Positions 10,880 through 21,774 of a stretch of DNA of 48,283 nucleotides are shown in pieces (the first letter of the stretch is position 1; each line of letters starts with the position of its first letter). Below the pieces are notes generated by a model. It searched no databases. It saw only the letters and a list, made by a program, of their open reading frames with translations, and was not told where the DNA came from. The stretch is from Geosiphon pyriformis (taxonomy: Eukaryota; Glomeromycota; Glomeromycetes; Archaeosporales; Geosiphonaceae): positions 57,052 to 105,334 of the forward strand of contig JAAOMT010000326.1 of NCBI GenBank assembly GCA_016748015.1. The letters are read 5' to 3'. A program made the position numbers and the translations under genes.

Positions 10880-12790
10880 TGAGATAATCCACTGTTGGTT
10901 TGTGCCTAATTGTTGTTGAAATTCTTTCATCCCTAATTATAGTCTATAGCTTGAGGTCTGGGCTGGCTGTAAGGGAAAGTTTGATAATGAGAGATTGTTT
11001 GTGTTATTGGTAATAGTTAATAATAACTCTGGAACAGTGATTGAGTGTACAAGACTTGTTGTGTATACTGGGGCAGTTGATTTTGAAGTATAGAATATTG
11101 GGATACCATGTTTTGCTAATATTTTGGTTGCTAGTATTGGTTTTCTTGATTTTGGTTTATTATCTTCTTTCTACAGTCCTGGACAATATGTCCAAATTTT
11201 TAGCAGTAGTAACAGTTATGAGGATCAGATCTCTAAGGTTGTTGCTGTTGCTGATAGTTCTGTTGCTAGGGATATCTGCTGTTGTTGTTATTTTCTCTCT
11301 GTTGTGGTGGTTGGTAAGTTTCTGTGGTTCTGGCTAAGAATCTCTCAATTTTCTGAGTTAGTTTCTTACTTAATTGGGTTATCTTTGTATCAATGTTAAA
11401 GGTTCTATTAATGACTAAATTAACGGCTTGGGTATGATTTGCTTCTTGTTTTGCAAACTCAAAATTGTAAGCAAGAGTAACAGCATCTTGTAAATTGGTT
11501 GGATGATGTGGTCTTATGGATCTTAGAATACTACTCTGCAATCTTTTAATGAATTAATTAAGAACTTGCATCACAGTATAGTAGTCCCTTTTAATAGCTA
11601 ATATTTGACAAAAAATTTAATTGAATCATTCAAGATAAGTAGTTACTGCTTCATGATCTTTTTGTTTAATTATGCTGAATTGATTCTGTAATCAGATTAA
11701 AGTATTGGGGTTGCAAAAATATTATAGAAAGGCAAGCTTAAAAATGTTAAAGTCAGTTGGTTTTTTTGCAATGCTTTGATACTACAAGTCTGCAGTTCCG
11801 GTTAGAAAGAATGGCAGCACTTGAATAGCTCTGTCATCATTTCAGTTATTGGTAGTAATTGTTTTCTCAGCTTTCACAATCCACAAATATGTATTGTCTT
11901 CTTTTTCTGAGAATTTTTGTAACTTAGTAATATCTTGGTAAGTCATGATTTAGTTGATAGGTGAGGTGTTACTGGTTATGTTTAAGGGAATTGGTGTCTA
12001 CATTTTCAAGTGTTCTCCAGGTGCTAATGCTGGTTGTTTTCTTTTGTCACTTGAACCAATAGGTTGTAAGATAGCTGTTCTTTCTGTTAAGAGAAATGCT
12101 AATTCTGCTGGGTTTTGTGCTGGTGGTTGTTTCTAAGTTGATGTGTTTTTTTCTGTTTGACTGGCTGTTGAAATAAGATTTCCAAACAGTGATTCATATT
12201 CTTCTAGTGATTTGGTCCAATTGTGTTGACTCCAAGAGTGTGAATTTCCAGAAGTTTGTGGTGTTTCTGACTGAATTTCCAGGAGTGGATTGAATACAAT
12301 TTTATTTTAAAGTGTCTGATAATATGATGGAATTGTTGGGGAGAGGAACCTTGGTTTCTTGTTAACTATGGACTTGTCTTGAACAGTTGTGTGATTATTG
12401 GATCCATATTCGTATTCCTCCAAATTAGATTCTACTGGTTGTTGTACTTGAGGAAATCATTTTGTCACATAGTGTTTAATATCTGTATCAACTATGTATA
12501 AAGTTTCAGTAATTGCTTGAGTAGTAGTAGTTTTTAAGTATTTTCGTAAGCTTTAATGGATTTGTTCTCTAAGTCTTTCTGAATTAGTTGTGTGGCCTAA
12601 TAAACAGTTGATTTTTGCATTGATATAATTACAAAAATCACTTTCTGTGATAGTGGTTTCTGCTGGTATTCTTAAATCTTTTCAAAAGTATTGAAATAAT
12701 GTTTTTTCATATAAGGAGTGGTCTTTTCTTATTGTTCTAATAGTCGCCACTTTTGTGTATCTCTGAAGTGCTCTGTCTCTGTGGATTTAT
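10880..12790 (-). pseudogene. gag: Element C gag, broken
   Basis: The gag region starts right after the PBS (12794-12811). The first part matches the N-terminus of D gag (a KVA-type start, then INAKINCLLG). The capsid C-terminal part is open at 11541-11266 (RSIRPHHPTNLQDAVTLAYN). A CCHC knuckle lies at 11214-11173 with all four ligands present, but a TAA stands inside it. Many other stops are present. Confidence 0.82.
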
Positions 12791-12793
12791 AAT

Positions 12794-12811
12794 CTTACAG
12801 GGAGTACCAAA
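12794..12811 (-). promoter_or_regulatory. Element C primer binding site
   Basis: Minus strand TTTGGTACTCCCTGTAAG directly after the 5' LTR. It differs from the PBS of D by one transition. It fits the same primer tRNA as inferred for D. Confidence 0.82.
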
Positions 12812-13730
12812 TATTACAGGTAAACTTGTTAGGATATAGTAATAACATTTGGTGTTCTACTTTTAGGTTATTTTTTAAGACTGTCTGTTCTTTTCAAAGT
12901 GTTAGTATTATCAGTCTCTGAAGGTCTATTCCTGGATGTAAATTTACCTATTGAGTTCTTTGGTTATAAGGCACAGAGTTTGTTTTTTGTTGATTACAAC
13001 GTTTTCCATAAATATGAGCTTTCTTCTCTGTGCTAATGCACACAGTTATTAAGATCTGGTGTTGTCTTTTTGCCCTTCTAGTAAGCTACCAAGATAATAT
13101 TAATATCTAAAACTTAGAAGAAGCTTCTCTCTTTTACCAGGCTATCATGAAGTCTATTCTAAGACAGTTGATTTTTCTATGTTGCCACTCCAAACAAAAA
13201 AAGAATAATAAAAAAAGAATAATAAAAAATAATAAAAAAATAAAAGAATTAGTTCTTGTTAATTGCCATGATCAAGAGCAATTGGTTCAAATCATTAAAG
13301 ATTCAAGACATTTATGCTAATGGCATCTGTTTCAGAACAAAATAAGAAATACTGATTTCAATTTCAATTAAAATCTGTAAGATTGAAGAACATAAATTGG
13401 TAAATTAAATTTTGTGGTTTTTTTGATAATTTTTATATTTCGAACTATAAATATATAATAAATAGGATACAAAGTAAAAATTAATTACTAACTAACTGTT
13501 TTTTTTAACTTTTATACCTACTTGCTTTTATATATTCTTTTGGTTTTATAGAATTGTTTTCAATTGCTTCACTATTGCTAGCTATTGTTTTGTTATTGCT
13601 AGCTATTGTTCATTATTGCTAGCTATTGTTCACATTTGTTTTATGTTATTTTGAGTTGTACTACATTTTTTTTGTCACGTTTCTTTGTTATGTTTTTCCA
13701 TAGCTTTTTGGTTTTTCTATTCAGATAACA
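12812..13730 (-). repeat. Element C 5' LTR
   Basis: 919-bp LTR, ending at 13730 with plus-strand GATAACA (the minus-strand LTR start). It contains a TATA-like box at 13534-13525 (minus) and three units of the U3 tandem repeat at 13560-13632. In about 340 compared bases I count about 52 differences from the 3' LTR, nearly all transitions. The inner end has TATTACAGG, so the terminal CA has become TA. Confidence 0.92.
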
Positions 13731-13734
13731 GTAT
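13731..13734. repeat. Target site duplication of element C, right copy
   Basis: GTAT, partner of GTAA at 3853-3856. The next base (13735) resumes the LTR of E. Confidence 0.75.
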
Positions 13735-13825
13735 TAATCGAAATAATAATAATATATGCTATTTAATAATAAGAATTATAAAGATAATTTCATGCTATTT
13801 AATAGCTAAAATTCTATTGGTAACA
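13735..13825 (-). repeat. Element E 3' LTR, proximal 91 bp
   Basis: Matches the last part of the whole E LTR (about 22655-22745), with the shared run ATAATAATAATATATGCTA and TAATAGCTAAA near the end. It ends in GGTAACA at 13825, the minus-strand LTR start. With 2976-3856 it makes a 972-bp LTR, against 971 bp for the other copy. Confidence 0.92.
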
Positions 13826-14739
13826 TAATTTCCTTCTTAAGACTGAACTTCATCAAAATCCAAGCACTATTTGTTATATTAAGATAGTGGTTCAAGATAA
13901 TTAAAATGATCTGGTTTGAAAATTGTTGAAATTTCAGTTCTGTGAGCTTTCCAATGTATTGAATTTTTATTGAATAAAATATTGAATTTTGTAGGACGTT
14001 TTCACAAGTGCTGAATAACTCATAAAGTTTAACTGCTGCTCTAAGTTTGTAGCAAGTATTTGTTGATCTAGCTGTTATTTTGAATTCATTGTAAATTTGT
14101 TTTTATATAGTCTTAAGAGTAATGTTGGTTGTTTTAAGTTTCAGTTTTCATTTATAAAGTGTTTTTCTAATATAGAAATATCTATATATAAAAGTATGTT
14201 TATTGTTCTGTTTATTGAGAAATAGTAGAAGTTTTTGTGAACTATGGCATTTGGTAAAATGTCAATAGGAACATATAAAAGGTTTTTTTTTAGTGCTTGC
14301 TTCAAAAGTTTTGGTAATTGAATTCCAGAATAACCTCTTGTTTTTCTTTTATAGAAGTGATAATTCTGAGAATTATTTACTATTGGGGCTGTAGTTTTTT
14401 TCTAAATGTAATTAATTTGACTTCTATTAATCATTATAGATATGTCAAGAAGTGTTTTCAAAGTTAACATTAATTTTTGGAATATTTGTTAGATATTTCG
14501 AAAAATAATTATGATAAAAATGACTAATTAAATTTGAAAAAAAAAATAAAGAAAATTATTTTTGGGTAGAGTTTTTATTTGTTTTTGAGTTTGAGTGTTT
14601 CTTATAATTATTTACTATTTTTTTGTTTTGTGTGTTATTAAAAAAATTATTGTAAAAATATGTTAAACTAAGTATTCTAGTTTGGTTGTTGTTTTATTAT
14701 AATTATTGGTTCTAAATTTTGGGAAATATCTTCCAGATT
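13826..14739 (-). other. Element E tail between integrase and 3' LTR
   Basis: About 900 AT-rich bases. Next to the LTR, minus-strand GTTCAGTCTTAAGAAGGAAATTA (13826-13848) is the likely polypurine tract. No frame longer than about 60 codons and no recognisable domain is visible. In A and D a conserved domain occupies this place, but I cannot find it here. Confidence 0.5.
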
Positions 14740-15960
14740 AATTAAAGGGGAATGTATGCCAATTTGTGGAATTAATGGTTTAGAATTGTTTCTGAAATAA
14801 TAGTGTTTCAATTTATTTCTATGTGCAACTTTTGCCAATACTTTGTTATCAAGTCTTAACTTGTATAATCTATTGTCTAAAATTTCGTGAATATAAAATG
14901 GTCCATCTTATTTATGTTCAAATTTTCCACTCCATTGTTTTTCAGTCTTAGTTCTGTATAAGAGAACTTTATTTTCAACTTTAAATTTGTTGGTAACTGG
15001 TAGCAGTTTGTTGTTATGTCTTTCTTTTTATAAGGCTTAAGAATATTCAATATAAGTGGCTGCTATGTGTCTCTTTCTTTTCAATGTACTAAAAAGAGTG
15101 TAAGCTCTTCTTTGAAGTGTTTCTTGAAAAATTTTTTTATTAATTGGTTGTACTAGATATATTTCTACTATGAAATTAATTGGCAATATTGCCATCTTTC
15201 TATAAGTAAGATCAAATAGTGTGTGTTTTGTAGTATCTTTTTTTAGTGTTCTGTATGCTAGTAACACTAATGGAATAAAAATATCTCATTCCTGCTCAAA
15301 ATCTGTTGAAATTTTGGCTAATAATTCACACAATGTTCTGTTAAAACGTTCTACAAGTTCATTTGTTTAGGGTGATAAGATGATAATAAGAGTTTTTTAA
15401 TATTGAATTGTTCACAAATTTTTTGTATCAAGTTGTTCACAAAATGTGTTTCTTAATTAAATAAAAGTTTAATTGGGCATCCATGTCTACAAATAATGTT
15501 TTCATAGATAAAATTTGCTACTGATTTTGCATCAGCTCTTTGAATGGCTTTAGCTTCAGACTATTTGGTGAGATAATTTATTGTCACTACAATATAACAA
15601 TTTTCTTGAGTTGTAATAGGTAATAATTCGACTAAATCAATTCTAACTCTGTCAAAAAGTTGTTTAACTTTGATTGGATTTAAAAGTTCTGTGAGACAAG
15701 TTTCTTTTCTTCTTTGACAACTATTACAAAATTCTATATATTGTCTAATGTCTTTTTGCATGTGAGACCAAAAGTAATATTTAAGAGTTCTTTGAATTGT
15801 TCTATCTCTTCCTAAGTGTGCTGAAAAAAGATCTGTGTGCATGTTGTATAGAATTGTTTTTTTTTTATTTTCCTGTACTAATCTGAGTAATTGGTTTGGA
15901 TTTCTACAGTTTTTGTAATAAATTTTGTTGTGGTATATAAAATATTGTTTAGATTGGTGT
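14740..15960 (-). pseudogene. Element E integrase, second catalytic Asp lost and frameshifted
   Basis: Minus strand: the zinc region has HLGRDRTIQRTLKYYFW and CNSCQRRKE (frame 15842-15561), then RVRIDLVELLPI (first Asp). The LLSDQGTHF-type motif reads LLFN then stop then ETHFVN near 15455-15480, so the second Asp is Asn; all four changes there fit C-to-T or G-to-A. Near 15385 a one-base deletion shifts the frame just before the conserved Glu region. The C-terminal part has KTEKQWSGKFEHK and HEILDNRLYKLRL near 14890-14960. It is certainly inactive. Confidence 0.87.
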
Positions 15961-16109
15961 TGTAATTAATGTTTTTCACTTGGAAACCAATTTTCTGGTA
16001 TGGTAAGAGTCTTCAAATAGTTTTTAAGATTGTTGTAATTTCTGAGATCTATTGTTGTTTTGTTGTTTTGTTGGTAGTAATAAGTTGTGGTGGAATTGTA
16101 AGTGGTGTT

Positions 16110-16545
16110 AATTTTGTCTTATTCTTGAGAGACTATTAACATTGGTGTGTAGTTTTCTTGATTTGTGGTGTACAATATATTTGTAGTCTGCTAGGAAATC
16201 ATTTCATCGAGACTATTTGGCACTTTGTTTAGTTTTCTTTTTATTGAGCCATTTGAGGCCAATATTGTCAATTATGATGTCAAATTTTTTTCCATTCCTC
16301 AAGTATTGTTGAAAATGTTTAAGAGCCCAAATAATTGTGGCAGCTTCTAATTCAGTTGAGCCATATTTGAGTTCTGTTGATTTGAGTATTCTACTAGCAT
16401 AGACAATGATTTATTCCTGGCCATTTTTATTCAATTGTGATAAGATAACACCAAATGCTATGTGTGAAGCATTAGTGGCTAGTTGAAATTGTTTGTTGAA
16501 GTTTGGATAAGCAAGAACTGGAACTGTTGTTAATTTTGTCTTGAG
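16110..16545 (-). pseudogene. Element E RNase H, broken
   Basis: Minus-strand reading gives FQLATNASHIAFGVILSQL (the first catalytic Asp of the T-D-A-S type motif is Asn), TELEAATIIWALKHFQQYL (Glu kept), and FDIIIDNIGL (Asp kept). It ends with NSLSRIRQN. Order and spacing match the gypsy RNase H. Stops interrupt it. Confidence 0.8.
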
Positions 16546-17500
16546 AGTTTCAAAAGCTTTTTGTTGTTCCTTAGTTCATTGGTATGACACGTTTTTGTTA
16601 GTAAGATAATTGAGTGGTTTGGCAATTTCTGAGAATCCTTTTATGAATTTTCAATTGTAAGAGGCTAATTCTACAAATTTTCATAATTCTGTGGTATTTT
16701 TGGAAGTTTGAAAGTTTTTGACAGCACTGATTGTTTCAGAGTTTGGTTTGACTCCATCTTTGCTAACAATATGTCCAAGAAAATTTAGGCTTGTCTTTCT
16801 AAAGTGATATTTCTTGATGTTTAACTTCAATTTTGCTTTCCATAATTGTTGAAAAACTTCTTGCAGGTGGATAAAATGAGCTCTAAAGCTTGGGAAGTAT
16901 ACATTAGTGTCATTAAGATAGACAACTACTGATTGCTACAAGAGTCTTTTATATATAATATTTATGAATCATTGGAATGTTGCTGGTGTATTGTAGAATT
17001 CAAAAGACATAATATTGAACTCATAGTTTCCTATTTGGGTAGTAAATGCTGTTTTGGGTCTATTTTGACTTGTCAGTATCCACTTTCCAAGTCTAAAGTT
17101 GAAAAAAACTCGGCTTTTTCTAAAGCATCTAACATGTCATCAATTTTTGGAAAAAGATAGGCATCTCCAATTGTGACACTATTCAATTGTCAGTAGTCAA
17201 CACAAAATCTGATTTTTCTATTTTTCTTTTTGACAAAAACTACTGATGAGGCCTATGGACTTTTTGATAGTTGAATCAATCTGTTATTGAGCATTCTCTG
17301 AACTTCTTCCCTAATAAATTGGTGGCTGGCAGGTGGTATTTGATAAGCTTGTTGTTGTTTTGGTGGAGCATCTTTTATATGAATTTAGTGTTAAACAATA
17401 TCAGTTTTTCTAAGATCATTGTTGTCTTTTGCAAATATCTCTACAAATTCAGCTATTAGCTGTTTCAATTGTCTTTGTTGTTAAGGTTATAAGGGATTCA
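16546..17500 (-). pseudogene. Element E reverse transcriptase, broken
   Basis: Palm motif A is readable as FSTLDLESGY near 17110, followed by a stop and a small frame-shifting deletion in the segment that in D reads [10 protein letters not shown]. The catalytic Y-x-D-D box reads SVVVYLNDTNV near 16905-16935, so the first Asp is Asn. The thumb and connection parts follow. The plus-strand frame 16933-17160 is a shadow of this gene. Confidence 0.85.
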
Positions 17501-17767
17501 TGTTGATTCAAGAAAGTTTTTCTTCCAAAAGGTAGTAATTCTCAGTAGTAGGAATAATATTAGGGTTAAGAAATAGGATATGTCTTATAATTTCGATGAA
17601 ATTAGAAACAATTTGAGAGTTTTCATCTTAGAAAATATTACTGTGTATAATTCCAATCTCTAATTTATTCAATAAGACAATAAAATAATTATTTAAATTG
17701 TAAAATATAACTCAAAATTTTTTCATTCCTTTGGGAATATAAACATTTGGGATTGAGATTTCATGTT

Positions 17768-18475
17768 TTAACAGATTTGTTCATTGGATTTAAAGATTTG
17801 TTGAGTAGTGATAAATTTTGAGCAAGTGTAAATTTCATGATGTTCACCAAAAGATGAAATAGTAATTGGTTGAGGAAGTTGAAGAATCTGGTAAGATTCA
17901 TTTTGTATTTTAAGAACTATGTTTACTAGAACTGTAAATTGTTTAGTTAAACCAAAACTTTGCATTCCTCTTTTACTTTTTCTCAATTGTTCTCTGTTGT
18001 TAACTGATTGTAAACTCGAAATGTTGATTAAGGGTAAGTAAATTGCTTGGGCAATTTTTTCTGCATGCTCAATTTTGAATGTTTTTTCAGTTTTATTTTG
18101 TAGTATGATAGTAATGTCTCTAGTATATTCTGTATCTATAACTTCTTCTCTAATATTGATTTCTTTGCTTGCCAATGATGATCTGGATGCAATTTGAACC
18201 ATTGCTCTAGATGGAATTTCAAGAACAATTTTGAAATTAATTTTTGTTAAGAACTTTGGTTGGAGAACCAAAGTATCTTTTCTTGAATATCTTAGATCAT
18301 ATCCAGTATTAATCTTGTGTGCTTTTTTTGGTCTGATTCCTTGGCCATAATTGTCAAAATATTTAAGTTGTAGAGGTAATTGATTTTCAAAAAGATAGAT
18401 GGGAGTAATTGGTAGTTTTTCTACCAGTTCAGATACTTCAAATTCAATTTCATTTTCATTATTCTCATCTGGCAA
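17768..18475 (-). CDS. Element E dUTPase region of pol, open over 235 codons
   Basis: This is the best kept domain of E. Motif 1 is NTGYDLRY (residues 56-63), motif 2 ASRSSLA (97-103), motif 3 EVIDTEYTRDI (111-121, catalytic Asp and Tyr kept), motif 4 EKIAQAIYLPL (139-149) and motif 5 KRGMQSFGLT (168-177). Motif order and spacing fit the trimeric dUTPase family; the C-terminal 55 residues are the start of the post-dUTPase segment. It is a piece of the Pol polyprotein rather than a free gene, so the Met start is only the first one in the open frame. Motif 5 has a changed Gly pattern. It may or may not be active. Confidence 0.85.
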   Translation of the reverse strand: MPDENNENEIEFEVSELVEKLPITPIYLFENQLPLQLKYFDNYGQGIRPKKAHKINTGYDLRYSRKDTLVLQPKFLTKINFKIVLEIPSRAMVQIASRSSLASKEINIREEVIDTEYTRDITIILQNKTEKTFKIEHAEKIAQAIYLPLINISSLQSVNNREQLRKSKRGMQSFGLTKQFTVLVNIVLKIQNESYQILQLPQPITISSFGEHHEIYTCSKFITTQQIFKSNEQIC

Positions 18476-18479
18476 GGGA

Positions 18480-18560
18480 ATGCTAAGAGCATAGCATTTT
18501 AAACACTATTGGTTATCATAAGGCATAACACATTCTTCATATAATTGAATGTTTATTTGC
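18480..18560 (-). pseudogene. Element E second small Cys cluster before dUTPase
   Basis: Minus strand gives EECVMPYDNQ, a TAG, then CLKCYALSIP directly before the dUTPase frame. A and D have a Cys cluster in the same position with a C-x2-C at the same distance before a Pro-rich strand. C carries it too (DHCLIPC and YCNEC). Likely a zinc-binding knuckle; family unknown. Confidence 0.6.
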
Positions 18561-18835
18561 TCTAATCATTGAATTTGAGCTTCTTTTGTTAAGTATATAT
18601 AACTTACAATTTGGTAGTAGGTTTCTACTTCATCTTTATAATCAAATCCAGCTAATTCTATAGTATACTCAATGTATTCAGCTTTTTTTATTTGGCAAAC
18701 ATCTTCTTGGGTGGCTCTATTAATTAATGTTATTGCTAAGTCAAAAATCATTTCAGTATTATGAGAATAGTGATACAGTTTGTTGAGAACACTGTTGTAT
18801 GCTGCATTGAATAGGGTTTTTCTTTTCACTTTTTC

Positions 18836-19096
18836 CAAAATTGATAAGACATATTGACAGGTTTGATCACATACTTCTCCTCTTATTGCAACATCAATCC
18901 AGTTGCATTCTTCAAGTAATATATCTCTATATATAAGACAAGGTGTGTTGTCCCATTTTCCACTTCTTTTTGGGAATCCAAATTGTTTTTTATGGCATGC
19001 TTTGCAGAAATAGCAGGTGCAAGTTTCATACTTCTTTTCTAGGGAAATACAGGCTCCCATAGATGAAAGCTTCTTTTTGCAATCTTTGTATTTTAG
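18836..19096 (-). CDS. Element E Cys-rich module between protease and dUTPase
   Basis: Minus strand, from KYKDCKKKLSSMGACISLEK (start upstream of the Met at 19060) through CYFCKACHKKQFGFPK and GKWDNTPCLIYRD to RGEVCDQTCQYVLSIL. It is the most intact copy of the module: the frame runs without a stop to 18566. Compared with the other copies the first pair has Tyr for the first Cys and the third pair has Tyr for the second Cys (TGT/TGC to TAT/TAC type). Residues after 75 of the open frame are a helical linker rich in Glu and Lys. Function unknown; zinc binding is inferred from Cys spacing. Confidence 0.75.
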
Positions 19097-19379
19097 TAGA
19101 ATGTATAGTGGTTATTTTCATGGTTCTGATGTGAAATATTGAATCTTCTTTCATTTTCTTGTTTTTTCAAAAATTTTTTGTTCTGTTTCCTCAGCCCAAT
19201 TAGATGTTGATCCAAGAGCCATGTAGATTTCAGTGAGTAGCATTTTTTTCTTCTCCTCAAATTCGAATACTAGGGCTTTTTCTGATCATTTGTTGAAAAT
19301 ATCACAAGTAGCAAGTACTATAATGTATTGTCTTTGGTATGAGATTTTTAGTTTTTGAGTTTTCCAGTCTAAGTTTGCA

Positions 19380-19760
19380 TTGGCCTTAAGAAGCCAATCA
19401 TTTCCAACAAGAGCTTAGTATTGGAGTGCATCCATAACTAGAACTTTGACTGGAATAATAATTTCATCAATGGTAAATAAGAAGTTGTTAATTTCTCTTA
19501 CTAGTGTCTTTTTCATACCATCTGCTGTAACAATTACTGTTTGGACTGGTCTGTTAACATTTTGATTGAGTTGTTGTATTAATTGGTAGGTGATGATACT
19601 TCCAGTAGATCTACTGTCTAAAATTAATTGAATGGGCTTTTTTTCTATTGTAGCTTTAATGTACATGGCAGTAATAGCTTTTTGCTCATTAACTGCTGTA
19701 TTGCTAAGCAAGAATAGTGATTTATTTGCTTCAAATTCGAATGAGAATATATCTGACAGA
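19380..19760 (-). pseudogene. Element E aspartic protease, DSG changed to DSR
   Basis: The open piece 19711-19415 has AMYIKATIEKKPIQLILDSR, GSIITYQLIQQLNQ, VIVTADGMKKTLVREINNFL and PVKVLVMDALQY, then a TAG where A and C show related losses, and ALVGNDWLLKANANLDW. The catalytic Asp is kept while the Gly of D-S-G is Arg. The same G-to-R change is found in C. Confidence 0.85.
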
Positions 19761-20049
19761 TTGGCATTTTGGGTAATTTGGGCTGGTGGAATAATATTGT
19801 TAGAAGGATTTGATCTTGGTGCTGCAACTTCACCTTCAGAAAGTACAGTTTGTTGAAAATCCGAATTTTCTTGTATAATTAAATAACTGGGTTGAGTGTA
19901 AAACTGAGTGGATCTTTGTTGAACAGAATTTTGAAGAACTAGTTAATTATTGGGGTTAAATCTGTTGTGGTTTGTTAAAAAACGGTTTTGTGGTGTGAAT
20001 TGATTTTGTTGGACCAATCTTCTGGCTGGTACTTGATATTATTGAGTGA

Positions 20050-21740
20050 ATGATATTTAATATTGCTGAATTGGTAAAGATTGCTAATATTGTTGCTGCA
20101 TTAGTTGTGAAACTGGTTAATAGTAATTGTTTTGATTTTGTGGTCTTAGTAAGTAATAAGTTGGTGGTAGGGATTGGTAATAAAATTGTTGTGGTGAAGA
20201 GTAATGCTAATTACTCCTATTTTGTTGGTCTTTTTGTAATTTCTTGCAATCTTGTTTCTAGTGTTCTGAGATTCTAGAATAATAACAATTTTGAAGTTGG
20301 TTGTTGAATGGTGATCCAAAATTGTTTTGGTTGTATTGTTATAGTGGTTAATATCTTTGTAGTTGTTGCTGCTGTTGTTGTTGGTTTGTAAAGTAGTTTT
20401 CAATCTTTTTTGTGAGTTGGTCTATTTTTTCTTTAGCTGTTGAGCTGGTTTTTCCAATAGCTAGGTTGACAAGTTTGGTATGGTTTGCTTTTTCTATTGC
20501 CATTTCATAGTTCTTTGCATGTCTAATGACAGTAGTTAGGTCTTCTGGAGCATGTGGACAAACTTTTTTAATGAGTTTGTTTTTTAATCCTGCTATAAAC
20601 TAATCTAGCATCTGGGCATCGGAATAGTAGTCATTGGTTTCTAATTGTTGAATTTGTCTAAGAAGTTTATTGAATTTTTCAAGATAGGTTATGACAGTTT
20701 CAGATGTTTTTTGTTTGATATTGTGAAAGTAATTGTGGAGAGTAATAGAGATGTTGTTGTTAGTGAATTGTTGTAAGAAAGCATTTTTGAATACTTGCCA
20801 GTTTCCAAATAATTCTTTTAAGTTTTCAAACTATTCTCCTGTGGTTCCTTGGAGAAAGTATAAGATTGCTTTGAGCATTTTTGCTGCATTCCAACTATTT
20901 GTATTTCCTGCTTTTTGAATTTTGTCAAGCCATTCTTGAGGACTGGTATCATTGTCTTTACCAGTGAATTCTGGAATCTTTGCAATATAAGCAGCTGCTA
21001 TTTCTTTTTTATTTTCTGTGGTTTCTTCTGGTTTTGATTCAGTTTTGATTCAGTTTCTTTACTTTCCAAGTTTTCTGAATTATTACTTTTATTTTCTTGT
21101 AAGTAATTAATAATATTGGTGCTTATTGATATGAGTTTCTGCTATTGAGTAAGATTTCTAAGTGACTGAAAATCTTTTGGTCTGAAAAAACAGTTAAGTG
21201 GTGAATTTGGTGTTTGTGATTGAGCAAGTGAAATTAGAAATGGTGTAATAGAAAGTAGTAATTTGACACTGGTTCTTTGTTCAAGTGTTTACAAGTATTT
21301 GGCAATTGTCTTTGGTAGTATTGGAGTGTTTGGAGTGGTTTTTGAGTATTGGTTTACTTTTTGTTTGTCTTTGTTGCTTGTTTCAGTTTTTAATTTAAAG
21401 TCAAGGAAGTATTTAGACTGTACTAAATATGTTTCTTCACAATACTTGATAATATTAAAATTAAGTTTTTGGAAGTAAATGACAAGTGTTTCACTATTAA
21501 GGTCTTTAGTTCTCAACTGTAAATAGTGCACTAAATTATTGTAAAGGTTGCTTCTAACTTCTGAAATGTTGTAATCTCCAAGAAGATAATTGTTGATACA
21601 GTTTTCAATGTATTAGTAAAGTGTCTTTTTAACAATTTCAATTCCATCTGGGATGTTAAATTTCTGCTTGCAATGGGTGTAAATTGACTGATAATACTCT
21701 AGAGTTGTTGTGTCTGGTGTGGTTGCTACTTTGAAGTTGT
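20050..21740 (-). pseudogene. gag: Element E gag, broken
   Basis: From the PBS side: an N-terminal part including the open piece 21531-21289, then the capsid part with FLQQFTNNNISITLHNYF and YLEKFNKLLRQIQQLETNDY (about 20800-20620), and a Gln-run region. The CCHC knuckle is at 20287-20246; it reads C-Y-Y-S-x4-H-x4-C, so the second Cys is Ser, and a stop is present inside it. Stops and frameshifts break the gene. Confidence 0.83.
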
Positions 21741-21756
21741 TATTACTGTATTATTT

Positions 21757-21774
21757 CTATAGAAGAGTATCAAA
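21757..21774 (-). promoter_or_regulatory. Element E primer binding site (decayed)
   Basis: Minus strand TTTGATACTCTTCTATAG directly after the 5' LTR. It matches the PBS of C and D at most places and differs mainly by transitions. Confidence 0.65.

Larger units (their letters stand above)
3857..13730 (-). mobile_element. Ty3/gypsy element C, full length, inside the 3' LTR of E
   Basis: 9,874-bp minus-strand element with LTRs at both ends (12812-13730 and 3857-4756), PBS next to the 5' LTR and a purine-rich tract next to the 3' LTR. It splits the 3' LTR of E: the bases before it (to 3856) and after it (from 13735) join to give a sequence collinear with the whole E LTR at 21775-22745. TSD is GTAA at 3853-3856 and GTAT at 13731-13734, and the empty site in the other E LTR reads AAGTAATAATCAAAAT. 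It is the innermost and therefore last-arrived element of this nest. Confidence 0.93.

Noticed and set aside
20050-20277. Plus-strand frame of 75 codons in the gag region of E
   Set aside because: Opposite strand to the gag and zinc-knuckle coding sequence; no motif and not conserved in A, C or D.
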